64,000 nt of DNA from Adiantum capillus-veneris (Eukaryota; Streptophyta; Polypodiopsida; Polypodiales; Pteridaceae), in the NCBI GenBank assembly GCA_014529385.2, contig CM043960.1, positions 29,975,896 to 30,039,895 of the forward strand. The letters run 5' to 3'. Positions 1-11,265 of the stretch are shown piece by piece (the stretch's first letter is position 1; the number at the start of each line of letters is the position of its first letter). The notes under the pieces are model-generated. The model saw only the letters and a program-made list of their open reading frames with translations. It searched no databases and was not told where the DNA came from. The translations under genes were made by a program, and so were the position numbers.

Positions 1-400
1 TCCCTTGTTTCGGTGTTCTTCTGTTGTTTCTGGCTTTTCCGCAGTTTCCTCGGTTTGCAGTGTATGATTCTTTCGACAATGTGTTTTCTGCTATTTTGCC
101 TCTTTGGACGACTTTCTTTTTATTTTTATTAACTTTTTTATGAAATTTTGCTCTTTTTTAATTATTTTTTATTGCATATTTTTATGATTTTTTATAAACA
201 AATTTAGAAAAGTAGAAATTTTTTTGTGAACTTTTTAATATTTAGGAAATTTTTGAAGGTTTTACGATTATTTTTCTTATTGCGATTTTTTCGGTAAATT
301 TTTGGATTTTTATTTACAATTTCTTTGTGTCATTTTTTATTTTTGTGATTCTTAAGGTTTATTGTGATTTATTAATTTATTTTATTTTTTGTGAAGTTTA

Positions 401-433
<33 letters not shown>

Positions 434-545
434 TAATTTTTTTTTCTTTTTCTATTTTTTGATTTTTAAATGGGTTTTTGTATTTTATTCTATTTTTGTG
501 ACTAAATAAAATAATCCTAAAATAACTTAAAATCGTAAATTAAAT
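1..545. other. T-rich stretch without a gene
   Basis: The plus strand is dominated by runs of T and contains a (TA)14 tract at about 404-431. The only open frames are short and translate the low-complexity sequence. No domain, splice pattern or element end is visible. It could be intron or interior repeat DNA; nothing decides between these. Confidence 0.6.
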
Positions 546-1370
<825 letters not shown>

Positions 1371-3021
1371 TCGCTCTTTTGGGAGGAGGAGGGATTTTTT
1401 TTTTTGGTTGAATCTTAGCATCGCAAGGAGTCGTTTCCACGACGAACACACAAAAATCAAAAATCATCGTCAAGTTTTTACCAACGTCGACACCGTATCA
1501 GACCACACGCCAAGGTTTGGAAAATCCCGCTTGTCCGCACCAAAGCTCAAAATCCGTCTTATTCTTATTTTTGAACGTCCAAAAGTGCCAAAATTAGGCC
1601 GAAAATCACCCGAGAACATAGAAAATCATCCGAAAATCCCCAAAAAAATCTCAAAAATTTCTAAAAATCTCAAAAAATCATCAACAATCACAATCGAACA
1701 CTTTTGACACGCATAAGCACACCAAAATTAGCAATTTTTACCGAAAACACGATTTATGACAAAATCAACAACCTGATCCCCCAAAATAGTAAAACGCTCA
1801 AAACTCGACCATGGAGAGCACAATTGCGCTCAAAATGATGCCCTAAATACGCACACATAATAGCTCGTAAAGATCACATGATATCAATTTTTTACAGAAT
1901 TAAGCAAAAATTAGTAAAAAATTACAAAAAATATCCTTTTTTTTTTAAAAAAATCCTCCACATAAAGGATTAGTGCAGCCAAATAAAATCACATCAATTC
2001 AATTGCCAAACAAGTTCATCAATAAAATCCAAACTAAGCAATTAAATCGGCAAAATTAGGTCAAAATTTGACGCATTTGGAGTGTGTAAATCTTTGTTTT
2101 AAGTTAAAAAACGTAGCAATTAACCATTACACACGTAAATATACAATCAAAATTAAATTAATCATGCACATTTAAGCACACACACAAACTCTAATAATTG
2201 ACAGTTTTTATCAATCTTTAGGTGCGCACACAAAAGGGTTATTCTTGTCGAAATTGCAATGTGACTTCACAAATCTCTAGTTGGGCATGACCACAACACA
2301 AATCAATCATCACAATTTGAAAAATTATTAAGCACACATTGATTTTTAGGTGCACAATCAAGGACAAAATAGTGTACACACACCTAAGATTAGGCATACG
2401 CACACTCAATTAGAATGCACACACACTTGATTTTAGTGCACACACACTTGCAATTGATCATTCAAGCATGCAGTTAGATCAATTACACACACAATTAGCA
2501 ATGTACAATCACCAATTAGCAATTGAACTTGTCAATTCCATACGCCACCAAATCTAGAAAATTTCAGCATTACGACGGCATGAAAATGAACAATTCAAAA
2601 AGATTTATAGCATAACATAGCATTGACATTGCATTGCAATTAACATAGCATCGACATGGCATTGTAACTAACATAGCATATCATAGCATAGACTCATCAT
2701 AGAATCTCTACACATGTTTAAATTCTAAGGAGGTTGAGAATACCACTTTGATTACCTTTCCAATGAAGATTGATTGACGGTTGAAAGCTCCAATCTTTAG
2801 TAGCAAATTAGTGTGTAAGTTAGCAAAATTAGTGAAATTAGCAAGGGGTTAGTGTGAAATTAAAGTGTGTAAACACACAATTGGCAAGATACGGTGACAA
2901 ATTAGGAAATAATAAAAACATGGCTTCACACATCCAAAATCAACAAAACCATAAACACACAAGTGAAATTAGTGAGGAAACACATCCCACTATGCCAAAA
3001 TTACACTAGCGTAGGCTATCG
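1371..3021. other. AT-rich DNA, no gene; possible interior of a minus-strand LTR element
   Basis: No domain is recognisable in any frame. The sequence is AT-rich with many short ACACAC and CAATTA motifs. It lies on the interior side of the minus-strand primer-binding site at 3022-3039. By inference it is the untranslated leader or non-coding interior of that element, as in large non-autonomous LTR elements, but no gag domain is seen and the far LTR is not in the window. Confidence 0.4.
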
Positions 3022-3039
3022 TCCCCGACAACGGCACCA
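3022..3039 (-). promoter_or_regulatory. Primer-binding site complementary to tRNA-Asp
   Basis: The plus strand reads TCCCCGACAACGGCACCA. This equals the 3' end of plant tRNA-Asp including CCA, except for two G-to-A changes, which are C-to-T on the other strand as expected from decay of methylated cytosines. Athila/Tat-type gypsy elements use this tRNA as primer. The position means that the 5' LTR lies to the right and the element is transcribed leftwards. Confidence 0.7.
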
Positions 3040-3044
3040 AATAT

Positions 3045-3950
3045 TGGGGGTTCCATCGTTGCATAGCTCCAATGACCAACAAAATTATCAATCAGGAGGA
3101 ATGAGCTACTTGGCTGGGGTATGGAAACACTCACACAATTAGTGAGCTAATCATGGCAACACGAATGGTGACTCTATGAGGTGAGCTTCTCGGCCTATGG
3201 AGGAGATAAGCCACAATGGTTGGCCATCTCCACATCCACTTTCCTTCACCTCTAAACAACCCAATCACACACACTAAAACGATTGCAAGATGCACACACC
3301 ACTAATGCTATCATGCAACACACTAATCGCAAGCACACACACATAGATCTATCGAGCACCACACTCCAATCAAACCTACATGCACACATAAGCAAGAGAG
3401 GGCAATCACACAAGATCAGAGAGGGATTAACCACTAATTAGTTATGATCTAGCTAATCAAAGTGTAATTCGCAACAATCATAAGAAGCATGAGAGAGACA
3501 TAGTGAAAGAGAATTAAGCATTGATTGGTGTTAATCAAGTCACATGAGCAAGGAGAAGCTCAAGGACTCCATAGCGACACATCGCAAGAGCTCTCACCAA
3601 AGAGTGCTCTAGCTTGAGAACCCTAATTTCTTTTACACACTGCCTTGTATACCTAGGATAAAAATATGCAATGTTTGGGCGCCCAAGGTCTTTAGGGCTC
3701 CACCACTTACTAAATCTGCAATCTAAGCATAATAATTGACATGTTCTTTACATCTTGGAACTCCCATTGAGCCCATAACACATTAGAAATATTACAATGT
3801 CTTGAAATAAATTGGAAATTTACAATACGTGACCATTTTGAAAAAATGTAAATGTGTAACTCCAATCTTTACTGCTTGTTCATGTTGATCTTCGATGTGC
3901 ATCCGTACGTCTTCGGTCTTTAGCATCTCTTGTTACTAACGTTGACTCAG
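3045..3950 (-). repeat. Putative LTR next to the tRNA-Asp primer site (right end not fixed)
   Basis: A TG dinucleotide starts at 3045, five bases from the primer-binding site, as expected for the plus-strand start of a minus-oriented 5' LTR. On the minus strand a TATA-like stretch lies near 3650-3670, followed by a leader-like sequence with AATTAGGGTTCTC at about 3620-3635. No second LTR copy is in the window, so the right boundary (given roughly) cannot be set by comparison. Only the left edge is well supported. Confidence 0.4.
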
Positions 3951-4179
3951 TTAACGCAGGAACAGAGGGAGCTCGCAACAAAATCTACAGAGAATTTCTC
4001 TAGGAAGCTGCCAGAATAGCTAGAATGTTCTGAAGCTCACACAATTCATAAGCTACCACCCCAGCCTTTAGGATCTTAGAACGAGGAAGTAACATCTGGG
4101 CTCGAGGAGTCCATGATTGCTACAATGGGCAATCTGGTAAATGAGACACGACAAGTCAGAGTAGACTTGGTCAAAGCCA

Positions 4180-4440
4180 GGGACATCAGTCTGATGAAGA
4201 ATCAATCATGGGAATCTTCACCTGCGAGAATACTTTGAGGAAGAGTACGGATTCAATTACAAAAGGCTTTGCCAGCATTTGTTCATTGTTTGGTAGAGAG
4301 AGCCCTTGAATCTCCCCTTTTGGAGCACTATCTTTGAGTAATGTTACCAAAGGAGGGTGGGAACCAATAACAAACATGAAGAGGGGCAAGTGGGCAACCG
4401 TGTTTGATTAATCTTTGACTTCAAATGGTACCACCATTAT
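4180..4440 (-). pseudogene. LINE ORF2 reverse-transcriptase fragment
   Basis: The minus-strand frame 4389-4186 has the order LLKDSA-x-GEIQGLSLPNN-x-Q-x-LAK-x-F followed by a SLLFLK-like block, the region around the RT active site in the other LINEs of this window. The catalytic FADD box is replaced by a non-acidic sequence, so the fragment could not be active. It has no preserved ends. It lies opposite in orientation to the plus-strand LINE that follows and is a separate, older remnant. Confidence 0.65.
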
Positions 4441-4489
4441 CTCATTGAAAAGGAGCTCACAAAGAAGCATGAGTCTTTCCTTAATGATA

Positions 4490-6904
4490 TTTGTCAGATG
4501 TCTTATAAATGTTACAAGGGAAACTATCTTGGAAATTGTTTGCCACATTTAGGGTTTTCAATTCGGCTCTACGGCTTGAGCATGAGCAGCCCTTTGCCAG
4601 CTCCGATCAGGGGTTGTAGGGTTTGAGGGTGTCTCAAGAAAAACCATGTTGGCTGCTAGCCAGGGATTACAATCCATCAACAAGGCATTCCTGGAGTCTT
4701 GCCTACTCTTGGATCGCAATCTGTCACCTTAAGCCATACTAAGGCTCCTAAACCAGGTTCACCGATCCCGCTCCATCACTCACGATCATTGATGGCGATC
4801 TACACCTTGGGCCCTTATAAGGTTTCAGGCAAGGCATCTCCACACCATTGTGGTTGACCAATTTGTAGACAATGTGTGCATTTCTGCCTGCCTAACTACG
4901 GGAGCCTTGTAGGGTGACTCTAAGAAACCCTTCAAATCTCACCTGAGCAATGGAAAGGCCACTCCTGGATACCGCTTCCGTTCGCTTCCCAGAAAAAATG
5001 TCATCCCTATTGTTTCAGAAGATTATTCAGTCTCATATCTTCAAAAAAAAAAAGAAGAAGGATGGCACCACATCTCAAGCATTTTAAATCCCAAGCGTGG
5101 ATGGTGGGGCAGATGAGAGAAGCACCACTTGAATCTCACAAAACCCCCTTCCTTTATGATAATATCTCTCTTAGTAGTAATGGAAGAGTTTGTACTCCAA
5201 ACTTGGAATGTGAAGGGGCTCAAAACCCGAAAAAGAGCTCCATTTTCTGGGAGGAAGTAATAAAAGACAAGGGTGTAGACTTTTGGGCTATCCAAGAGCA
5301 TAAACTGGATGCTGCAAGTAAAAGATGACAAGTTGTAGGGAAGAAGCTCCCCTTCTACGGGGAAGGTACTGATGGGTTCAATGGCGTCCTCTCGGTTGTG
5401 GACAAAGATCTAGAACTAAAGGTGGTGGTTAATCATCCCTCTGGTAGAGCTCTAGGAATTAGGATAAAGTGGGTAGAGTAGCATATCACCTTTTTGTTGT
5501 GTGTGGGGGGGAGGGGAGAGGGTCATTATTCATAAATTTTGTATATCGCATGCGTTGAGAAGGAGTATTTATCAAACTCTTTATCTGTGAGTTTTTGACA
5601 AATAAAATACACCCTTTTCCTATTCAATCTGTAAGTTTTTTTTTCTAATTCCATTTTATGGTACCCTTCTGTTTGTAAAAATGTGCAAAAAAAATGAAAT
5701 TTAATAACCCCTTCTGTTGCACACATGTGATAGTCACATAATTATTAAGTGAACCCCCCCCCCCCCCCCCCCCCCCCCCGAGCATATCACCATCATCAAC
5801 ATTTATGGACCTTGCTTTGTGAAGGAAAGAGAAAAGCTATGGGAACACATGAAAGACATCTAGGTTGTAGGGGAATGAAGAGAAGAGGACAAAACTAGTT
5901 CATCAAAGATGCTAGCTAGATTCGAAAGATCCAAATAGCTAAGTTTGTGTGAGAGATGGACACTAGTGACATGTGGGAGATAGGTCCTTGGAGCAGCACG
6001 CATGGGTTTACATACACCAGTCTGCAATATGCTGGCACATCTTCTCGGTTGGGCCGCTGCTATTGCTCCCACTAGGCCAATTGGATGCCCTCATTGGTAG
6101 AGATGAAGGTGGTAACCTCTTAGAACCTATTAGATCACTTGCCTTTAAGCATAAAATTTTAAAAAATCCAAAAGGAGAAGACGTTTGCCCACATTGGTCT
6201 AAGAAGCTTCTCACGATAAGGGCTCACCTCTTCAAAGACCCCCATTCAAAAGCCTAAAATTGAAAGCTATACATGAGCAAGCTTCAGAAATATGTGAACT
6301 TAGCAAGCCCAAGGGCTTGGGATATTTTTGCCAAGAATATTCTAAAAGCAATCAAAATTGCAAGCCCGAGAAGGAAGAAATACCAGAAGGAGCGCTTGAA
6401 GCATCTAGTGGATGAAGTTAAGCTAGTAACCTCCAAAAAAGAAGAAGGGACTGCCTCAAAAGATGAGCATAAAAGATGCTTGAAGCAAAAAAAGACTTAA
6501 CCAATCAACAACTAGAGGTGGTGAGGAAGGCCAGAATATTATCGAGAGAAACATTCCTCTAGCAGGAGGAGGCCAATCATGCACACTTCTTTAGGACCCT
6601 CAAAGTGAAGAGAAATCGGGGCCTTGTATCACTTACAGATGGGAAAGGTAATGAAGTTAAGAACCCAGATGAAATGGCTCAATTGATCCTCGACCACTTA
6701 AAATAGGTTATTGGTCTTCCCGCGGCCCATTCCTTGAGGTGGATGAAGCCAAATTTTTTCTTCTTGGGAGCATCCAAAAGAAGATCTCACACTCAGAAGC
6801 CAAACTTTTGGAAAAGTCGTTCACAAAGGAGGAGTTCTCTCTTTTGATGCAAGCTTTGGGCAAAGCGAAATCCCTTGGATGGGACGAGTTGATCTCAAAA
6901 CCGA
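4490..6904 (+). pseudogene. L1-type LINE, 5' part: ORF1 tail, endonuclease and linker, interrupted by a MITE
   Basis: A degenerate zinc knuckle (C-Y-K-x-N-Y-L-G-N-C) near 4508-4535 marks the end of ORF1. ORF2 starts at about 5062 and carries the apurinic-endonuclease domain: the FWEE...WAIQEHKLDA block (5240-5320), GEGTDGFNGVLS (5355-5395), INIYGP (5798-5815) and a decayed SRLG..CY region near 6040-6070. The linker (6273-6730) and the start of the RT (S-L-G-W-D block near 6870-6890) follow. Reading stops at about 6900, where another repeat begins. Several stop codons and frameshifts make it inactive. The 290-bp MITE at 5491-5780 splits the endonuclease with an 11-bp TSD. Confidence 0.75.
5491..5780. 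mobile_element. Hairpin MITE with 11-bp target-site duplication
   Basis: The 290-bp insert is flanked by AGCATATCACC at 5480-5490 and 5781-5791. Removing it makes the LINE endonuclease reading continuous across the join. The two halves are imperfect inverted repeats: the left half (about 5520-5620) resembles the reverse complement of the right half (about 5650-5760), including TATCGCATGCG against TATCACATGTG and AGAAGGAGT against AGAAGGGGT. The left end is G-rich and the right end is a run of about 27 C. The TSD length fits a Mutator-type (MULE) MITE, which usually make 9-11 bp TSDs. It encodes no protein. Confidence 0.75.
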
Positions 6905-7043
6905 GGGCATTTTGGGAAATTTAGAAAATTTGAAGGGCATTTTGGGAATTGATGACAAAATATCATGGGTAGTTTGGAAATTTTGAAATTTGAGGGGTGT
7001 TTTAGGAATTTTCACAAATTAGAGGGGTATTTTGGTAATTTTC
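6903..7043 (+). repeat. Dispersed repeat R1 (GGGGTATTTTGGTAATTTT family)
   Basis: Short related modules alternate here: AAATTTGAAGGGCATTTTGGG, then ATATCATGGGTAGTTTGGAA, then GAGGGGTATTTTGGTAATTT. The same order occurs on the plus strand at 36139-36290 and, shortened, on the minus strand at 34947-35026. It abuts the broken end of the LINE at 6904. The 34.9-kb and 36.1-kb copies lie as an inverted pair, so the family may represent the ends of a DNA element. Confidence 0.7.
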
Positions 7044-7248
7044 TCAAAAAGAAATCTAAACCCTAAAAGTTGTTTTTTTTTTATAAAAAATTGATTTATC
7101 TGGATTATATAGCCTTTGCTTTAGCAAGCCTTTATAATATATGACTTTAAAAGTTTTCAATCTAATGTCGTAATTATTGGCAAGTTATTTTATTTGAAAG
7201 TATTACTTTCTCGTATTTTTAGGCCTTTTGCTTAACAAGCCTCTTTAG

Positions 7249-7590
7249 TATGATCAGGATGTAGCAGATGGAATGGTGGCTGACTTGACAATTATGTCAA
7301 GAAGGTTTAAGTGGGTTGATTTCTCTCATCCCTACATGCTATCCAACTTGGAGATGATAACCTCTTACAAACATGCAAAAGGCAGGCAACTTTGGATTTT
7401 TTTGGAACCATTCTCAAAAACACTTTGGGCATGCATACTTCTCCTATTCTTCTCTACCGGATTTCTCACATATGCCTTGGAGCTTAACAACCCCAAATTT
7501 CGTAAGAAAGGAGCCAATAACAAAACTCAACTTGCAGATGTATTGTGGTACAACACTAAACTCGCTTTGTCTTTACTTGATTGTGCATTT
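7249..7590 (+). pseudogene. Exon fragment of a plant glutamate-receptor-like (GLR) channel gene
   Basis: The frame YDQDVADGMVADLTIMSRR (7249-7305) followed by WVDFSHPYMLSNLEMI and FLEPFSKTLWACILLLFF matches the order in plant GLRs: the end of ligand-binding segment S1 (xVGDITIxxxRxxxVDFxxPY), the W-x-F-L-x-P-F linker and the hydrophobic first membrane helix, then LELNNPKFRKKG toward the pore (LEHRxNxxFRG in the family). Known GLRs are cation channels of about 900 residues; only about 110 residues are present. A TTTAG at 7244-7248 could be the old intron acceptor. Downstream the frame runs into a GA microsatellite at 7603. No other exons are visible, so it is a gene relic, perhaps captured by a mobile element. 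Confidence 0.65.
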
Positions 7591-7599
7591 GTGTGTGTG

Positions 7600-7600
7600 G

Positions 7601-7632
<32 letters not shown>
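7600..7632. repeat. (GA)n microsatellite
   Basis: About fifteen GA units directly follow the GLR fragment and give the Arg-Glu tail seen if the frame is read on. Confidence 0.9.
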
Positions 7633-7635
<3 letters not shown>

Positions 7636-7688
7636 CACTTGCAGGCTTCTAAACGTATGTAATGAGAAATTCAACACTATGCTAGACC

Positions 7689-7776
7689 ACTTAAGTTGCT
7701 CTTTTCTTCTACAATCTCCCCCCCCCCCGCCCCCCTCTCCCGAAAAAACTCACTTAAGTTGCTCTTTTCTTCTACA
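7689..7776 (+). repeat. 26-bp direct duplication around a C-rich tract
   Basis: The 26 bases at 7751-7776 repeat those at 7689-7713, reading about CTTAAGTTGCTCTTTTCTTC in the core. A C-rich stretch with a few G and T (7714-7740) lies between them. The second copy ends next to the Helitron-like end at 7778. Confidence 0.7.
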
Positions 7777-7777
7777 T

Positions 7778-7803
7778 CTAGTATGTGGCCCGCGCGTTGT
7801 TGC
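7778..7803 (-). mobile_element. Helitron-like 3' terminus
   Basis: On the minus strand the sequence reads GCAACAACGCGCGGGCCAC followed by ATACTAG. A GC-rich palindrome (CGCGCG) ending in CTAG is the pattern of Helitron 3' ends (hairpin then CTRR). The same word recurs at 23997-24022 and 46239-46261. The expected host T after CTRR is an A here. No helicase gene is present. Confidence 0.4.
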
Positions 7804-8826
7804 AGCCAAGAAGGAGTATCATTCAATTTTGGGTAACCCGCCCTCCTCCTTTCTTCAAAGGGATAACATGTGTCAGTATTTTGTATGCATCCAATTCAAA
7901 CAAGAGAATAGGACAACACATCAGACAATGAATTAAAGATCTGTAGACAAGATCTATATTATAGTTTGGTTGTATACTACCTCTAACAGAGGAAAAAGTA
8001 ATGTTGTAGCTAGGCCACAGAAGTAGCTCTTGAGAGACTTCGTAGTTAGAGAAGTATTTTTTTATATGACACAAAAACAATGCTCTGGAAAAAAATCATT
8101 TTTCCAAACATACACCCTTTCCTTAAATTTGCACAAAGGAAATTTTAGAAAATTAGGTTTATTTTGCGTGTTTTTACACTGTTTTCTCTATTTTGGGACA
8201 GAATTTCTTCTTTTTCCTTTGCCATTGGGAAGAGAATGAGAGTTAGGAGGGCCTCTTTGTTTGGCAGTTTAAGGGAGTCAAACCTCTAGTTTTAAAAAGC
8301 AATCAATGGACACCTTCTAAATCCAAACAGGCAAAACGGGTAGTTTATTTGAAGTCAAATTTTACCCCAAAATGAAATTTAAAATCTAGCGGGTAAAACC
8401 ATATCATGTAACATATCTACTGGAAGAGCTCGACGTGTAGACTACAAATCTATACTCTTTGCTCAAATCGAAGATTGTATGTAGAAGTTATGAAAGGCCA
8501 AAAATAATAAAGTTATCCACTCCCTTTTTTTTCAAGGGGGTGGGGGAGGGAGTGCATTCTTTGACCACTCTTACACCTCTCTTACACACCCATCATTTTT
8601 TTGCACATGGTGTGCATTTGCTTGTTAAAATGTTAATCACCTCCATTATCTCATGGCAAATAAAGAGTCCCTCTTAAACGTCATCCTCTTCCTAATGTCT
8701 TAACCTGCAATTTTTTCCATAAAACTATATTTTATACTTTAACTTTAAATGTCTTCAATGTTAACCCAGTTCTGAAGAAACTTTGATAGCTTTATTACAT
8801 ACCTAAAAGGGATTTTTAAATGAATC
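7804..8826. other. Non-coding stretch with a dispersed repeat
   Basis: No protein domain is recognised. It contains a copy of the AAACATAC repeat family (8080-8240), a weak inverted repeat between about 8253 (GCCTCTTTGTTTGG) and 8335 (CCAAACAGGC on the plus strand), and AT-rich DNA up to the next LINE. Confidence 0.5.
8080..8240 (+). repeat. Dispersed repeat, AAACATAC family, copy 1
   Basis: The order CTGGAAAAA, CCAAACATACA, AGGAAATTTTAGAAAATTA and TTTTCTCTATTTTGGG is shared with 31901-32060 on the plus strand. Related sequence lies on the minus strand in the 174-bp tandem units at 32747-33096. No TSD or terminal repeat was found. Confidence 0.55.
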
Positions 8827-11240
8827 TTGAGCTTGGTCAAAAGTTACTTGACCTCTCCTAAAGATAAGTTAATAAAATTATGTTCAAAAGCCAACCTACA
8901 AGAGAAGGCCTTTATGGAGGAGGAATGGTTCTACTCATTGAAAGCTTTAGGCAAAGAGAAATGCCCTAGGTGGGACAGATTGACTACGGAGTTCTTCATA
9001 GAATTTTGGGAGGATCTAAAGTCCCCAATCACGGCATTGGCTAATCAAGCCTTGGGCAATGGAGTCCTACACTCAAGTATTAAAAGGAGCCTCATAAAAT
9101 CCATTCCAAAGCAAGTCTGGTACTCTCAATTGAAACACTAGCGGCCCATAAACATGATGTTAGTGGCATACAAAATCATAGCCAACTCTATAGTCTAAAG
9201 GCTATCTCCCATTCTAGATAAAGCTTATACTCCCCATCAACATGATTTTATCAATGGAAGGTCAATATATGAAAACATCTTGGCAATAATGGTCGACATA
9301 GAATACACATTATTCACCCGGAGCAAGAGTGTATCTTGCTCCAGCTAGACCTGAACAAAGCATATGATTGGATTACATGGTTGTTCATTGAGGATGGCAT
9401 GAAATCTTTGGGCTTTGGGCCACAGATCCGTCGCTTAGTTCTAACCCTAAGTGCTAGAAGTCTCTCGGGGCTCTTGTTCAATAACACGATTGTGGGCATG
9501 TTTGAAGTCAAAAGATCAATCAAATAAGAATGCACGTTGGCCCCTCTGCTTTTTATCATCAACTCCCTTCCACCGGCTGTAATGCTTAAAGATAGTGTTG
9601 CAAGAAGGGAGATCCAAGAATTGTCCTTGCCTAGCAATGACCAACTCATAGCAAAGCTTTTGGCAGATGACTCCCTTCTCTTCCTCAAAGCTTGCCCTCA
9701 AGTAGTTAGAAAGGCTCTGGAGATTGACCAACTCATAGCAAATCTTTTTGCGGAAGACTCCCTTCTGATCCTCAAAGCTTGCCCTCAAGTAGTTAGAAAG
9801 ACTAGAGATTGTGCAAATGTTCCCCTTAGCCTTTGGGTTGACATGCAATATGGAAAAATCAAGACTTTTAGAAAACGACTCCTTCGATCCATCTATGTGG
9901 ACCTAAGAGATAGTTTCTAAAGGGAAGATTTTTGACATCTTGGTGCTCCATTGGGGATCGAGGTAATGCACAAACAAAGATTTCAGTGGGTCATGGACAA
10001 GATAAGGAGCAAGATGCAAAAATGGGAGTATATGCTACTACCATTCCTAAGCAGGGTGAAAGTGATCAATTTGTTTTTTCTTTCATACATAGCCTTCACT
10101 AGCCCGCTCCTCAAGCTAGCCAAGTGCTATTGGAAGGATTTCTTAAAATCAATGAAAAGATTCTTGTGTAAAAATAACACCAAAGACTCGATCCCATGGC
10201 AGTGGGCCCAATGGAAGTGTGACACGAGACCAAAGGACCAAAGAGGCCTCAAGATTCTTAACCCTGTTATCCATGCAAAGGCCCAATGTGCCAAATTTAT
10301 TGCATCAATCATGGACCAAGATCAGGCATGGGATATTATGACAAAGGACATGATTGGAAAGGAAAAAAAATTCTCTCAATGTGGCGAGTGGAAAAGTCTT
10401 GAGGTGCACAAAAAGTTGCTCGCCCCTCGATATACCAGCCTAAGATTGGGGGCCATGGTGAGCCAGTTAGTACGGAAGTGTACTAGAGCATTGGAGGTGC
10501 TAGAGGGGGGAGAGTTAACAATTTATTTCCAAAACTCCATCACCCATTGGTCCCCTTGGCTCTCGAAAGTAGGAAACACTCTGTTGAACCTTTTTTAGAA
10601 GGGACATAACTAGAATGGTAAACAATAAAGGACTTAATCAGCTCGCCCATCCATGGGACAACAAAAACAAGAGATAAGAAGAGTCACAATCTTAGTGGGA
10701 TCGAAAGATTACTGTCAATAGGGATTTGGAAGGGCTACATAACTACTATATGCTGGTGTATGAGTCCAAGTTGGAGTGGAAATAAGATGGATGACAATAG
10801 CGAATATCATCTAAACCCACAATGGCCACTGATAATGAAGGTCTTTTTATGGAAGGTGTTATGGGAGGCTTTGACAACAGGATTAATATTATATGGCAGA
10901 GGGATTAGCTCTGATAGGCGTTTGGATTTTGAAGTGGCTAGCGAAGACCTCCCTCACTTGTTGAAGGAGTAACCTAGAAAACAAGGTTCTTCAAGAACGA
11001 CTTGTTCCTTGTGGGGATGGTGATAAAAAGCCAAGTTCTACTTGTGTGCATGCAAATTGTTTGATTTTGCTACTTTAAGCAAATCTAAAAGGCTAGGAGC
11101 TGTCAGGTGTTTGAGAATGATCTGTCAACCACTAGCTTCACTGAGATCGTTCAAAAAAAGCAGGGAATTGATTCTTTCCATTTGTAAAAGAAAGGACTTG
11201 AATGAGTAGTGTAGGGCCGTCAACGCCATTCTACCTGATA
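8827..11240 (+). pseudogene. LINE ORF2 fragment: RT core, C-terminal region and zinc-finger part
   Basis: The sequence follows LINE ORF2 from the RT start (KALGKEKCPRWD, 8938-8975) through KSIPKQVWYSQLKH, DFINGRSIYEN (9244-9275), the LDLNKAYDW motif (9341-9370, holding an RT aspartate) and the L-A-D-D-S-L-L-F box (9659-9685). The thumb/connection region (9951-10598) and the C-terminal zf-RVT part (10760-10972) follow. Stop codons and frameshifts break it into several frames. An in-frame duplication repeats the catalytic box. The 5' half and a clear poly(A) tail are missing, and at about 11250 it passes into a copia fragment. It is inactive. Confidence 0.8.
9639..9812 (+). repeat. In-frame 87-bp tandem duplication of the RT catalytic box
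   Basis: The unit starting at 9639 (GACCAACTCATAGCAAA...) repeats from 9726, a period of 87 bases or 29 codons, and the frame stays open through both. The first copy has L-A-D-D-S, the second F-A-E-D-S. One frame of 127 residues therefore holds two versions of the active-site strand, the second with D-to-E at the first aspartate. The second unit ends two bases short. Confidence 0.85.
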
Positions 11241-11265
11241 AGAGTTGTGTAGATTATGGGTAGTT

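Noticed and set aside
120..545. Inverted copy of the AT-rich region at 1600-1760
   Set aside because: The resemblance is only shared T-rich or A-rich composition, and no aligned block of useful length was found.
8253..8335. Small hAT-like MITE with GCCTCTTTGTTTGG ends
   Set aside because: The inverted match is short and imperfect and no 8-bp TSD could be found.
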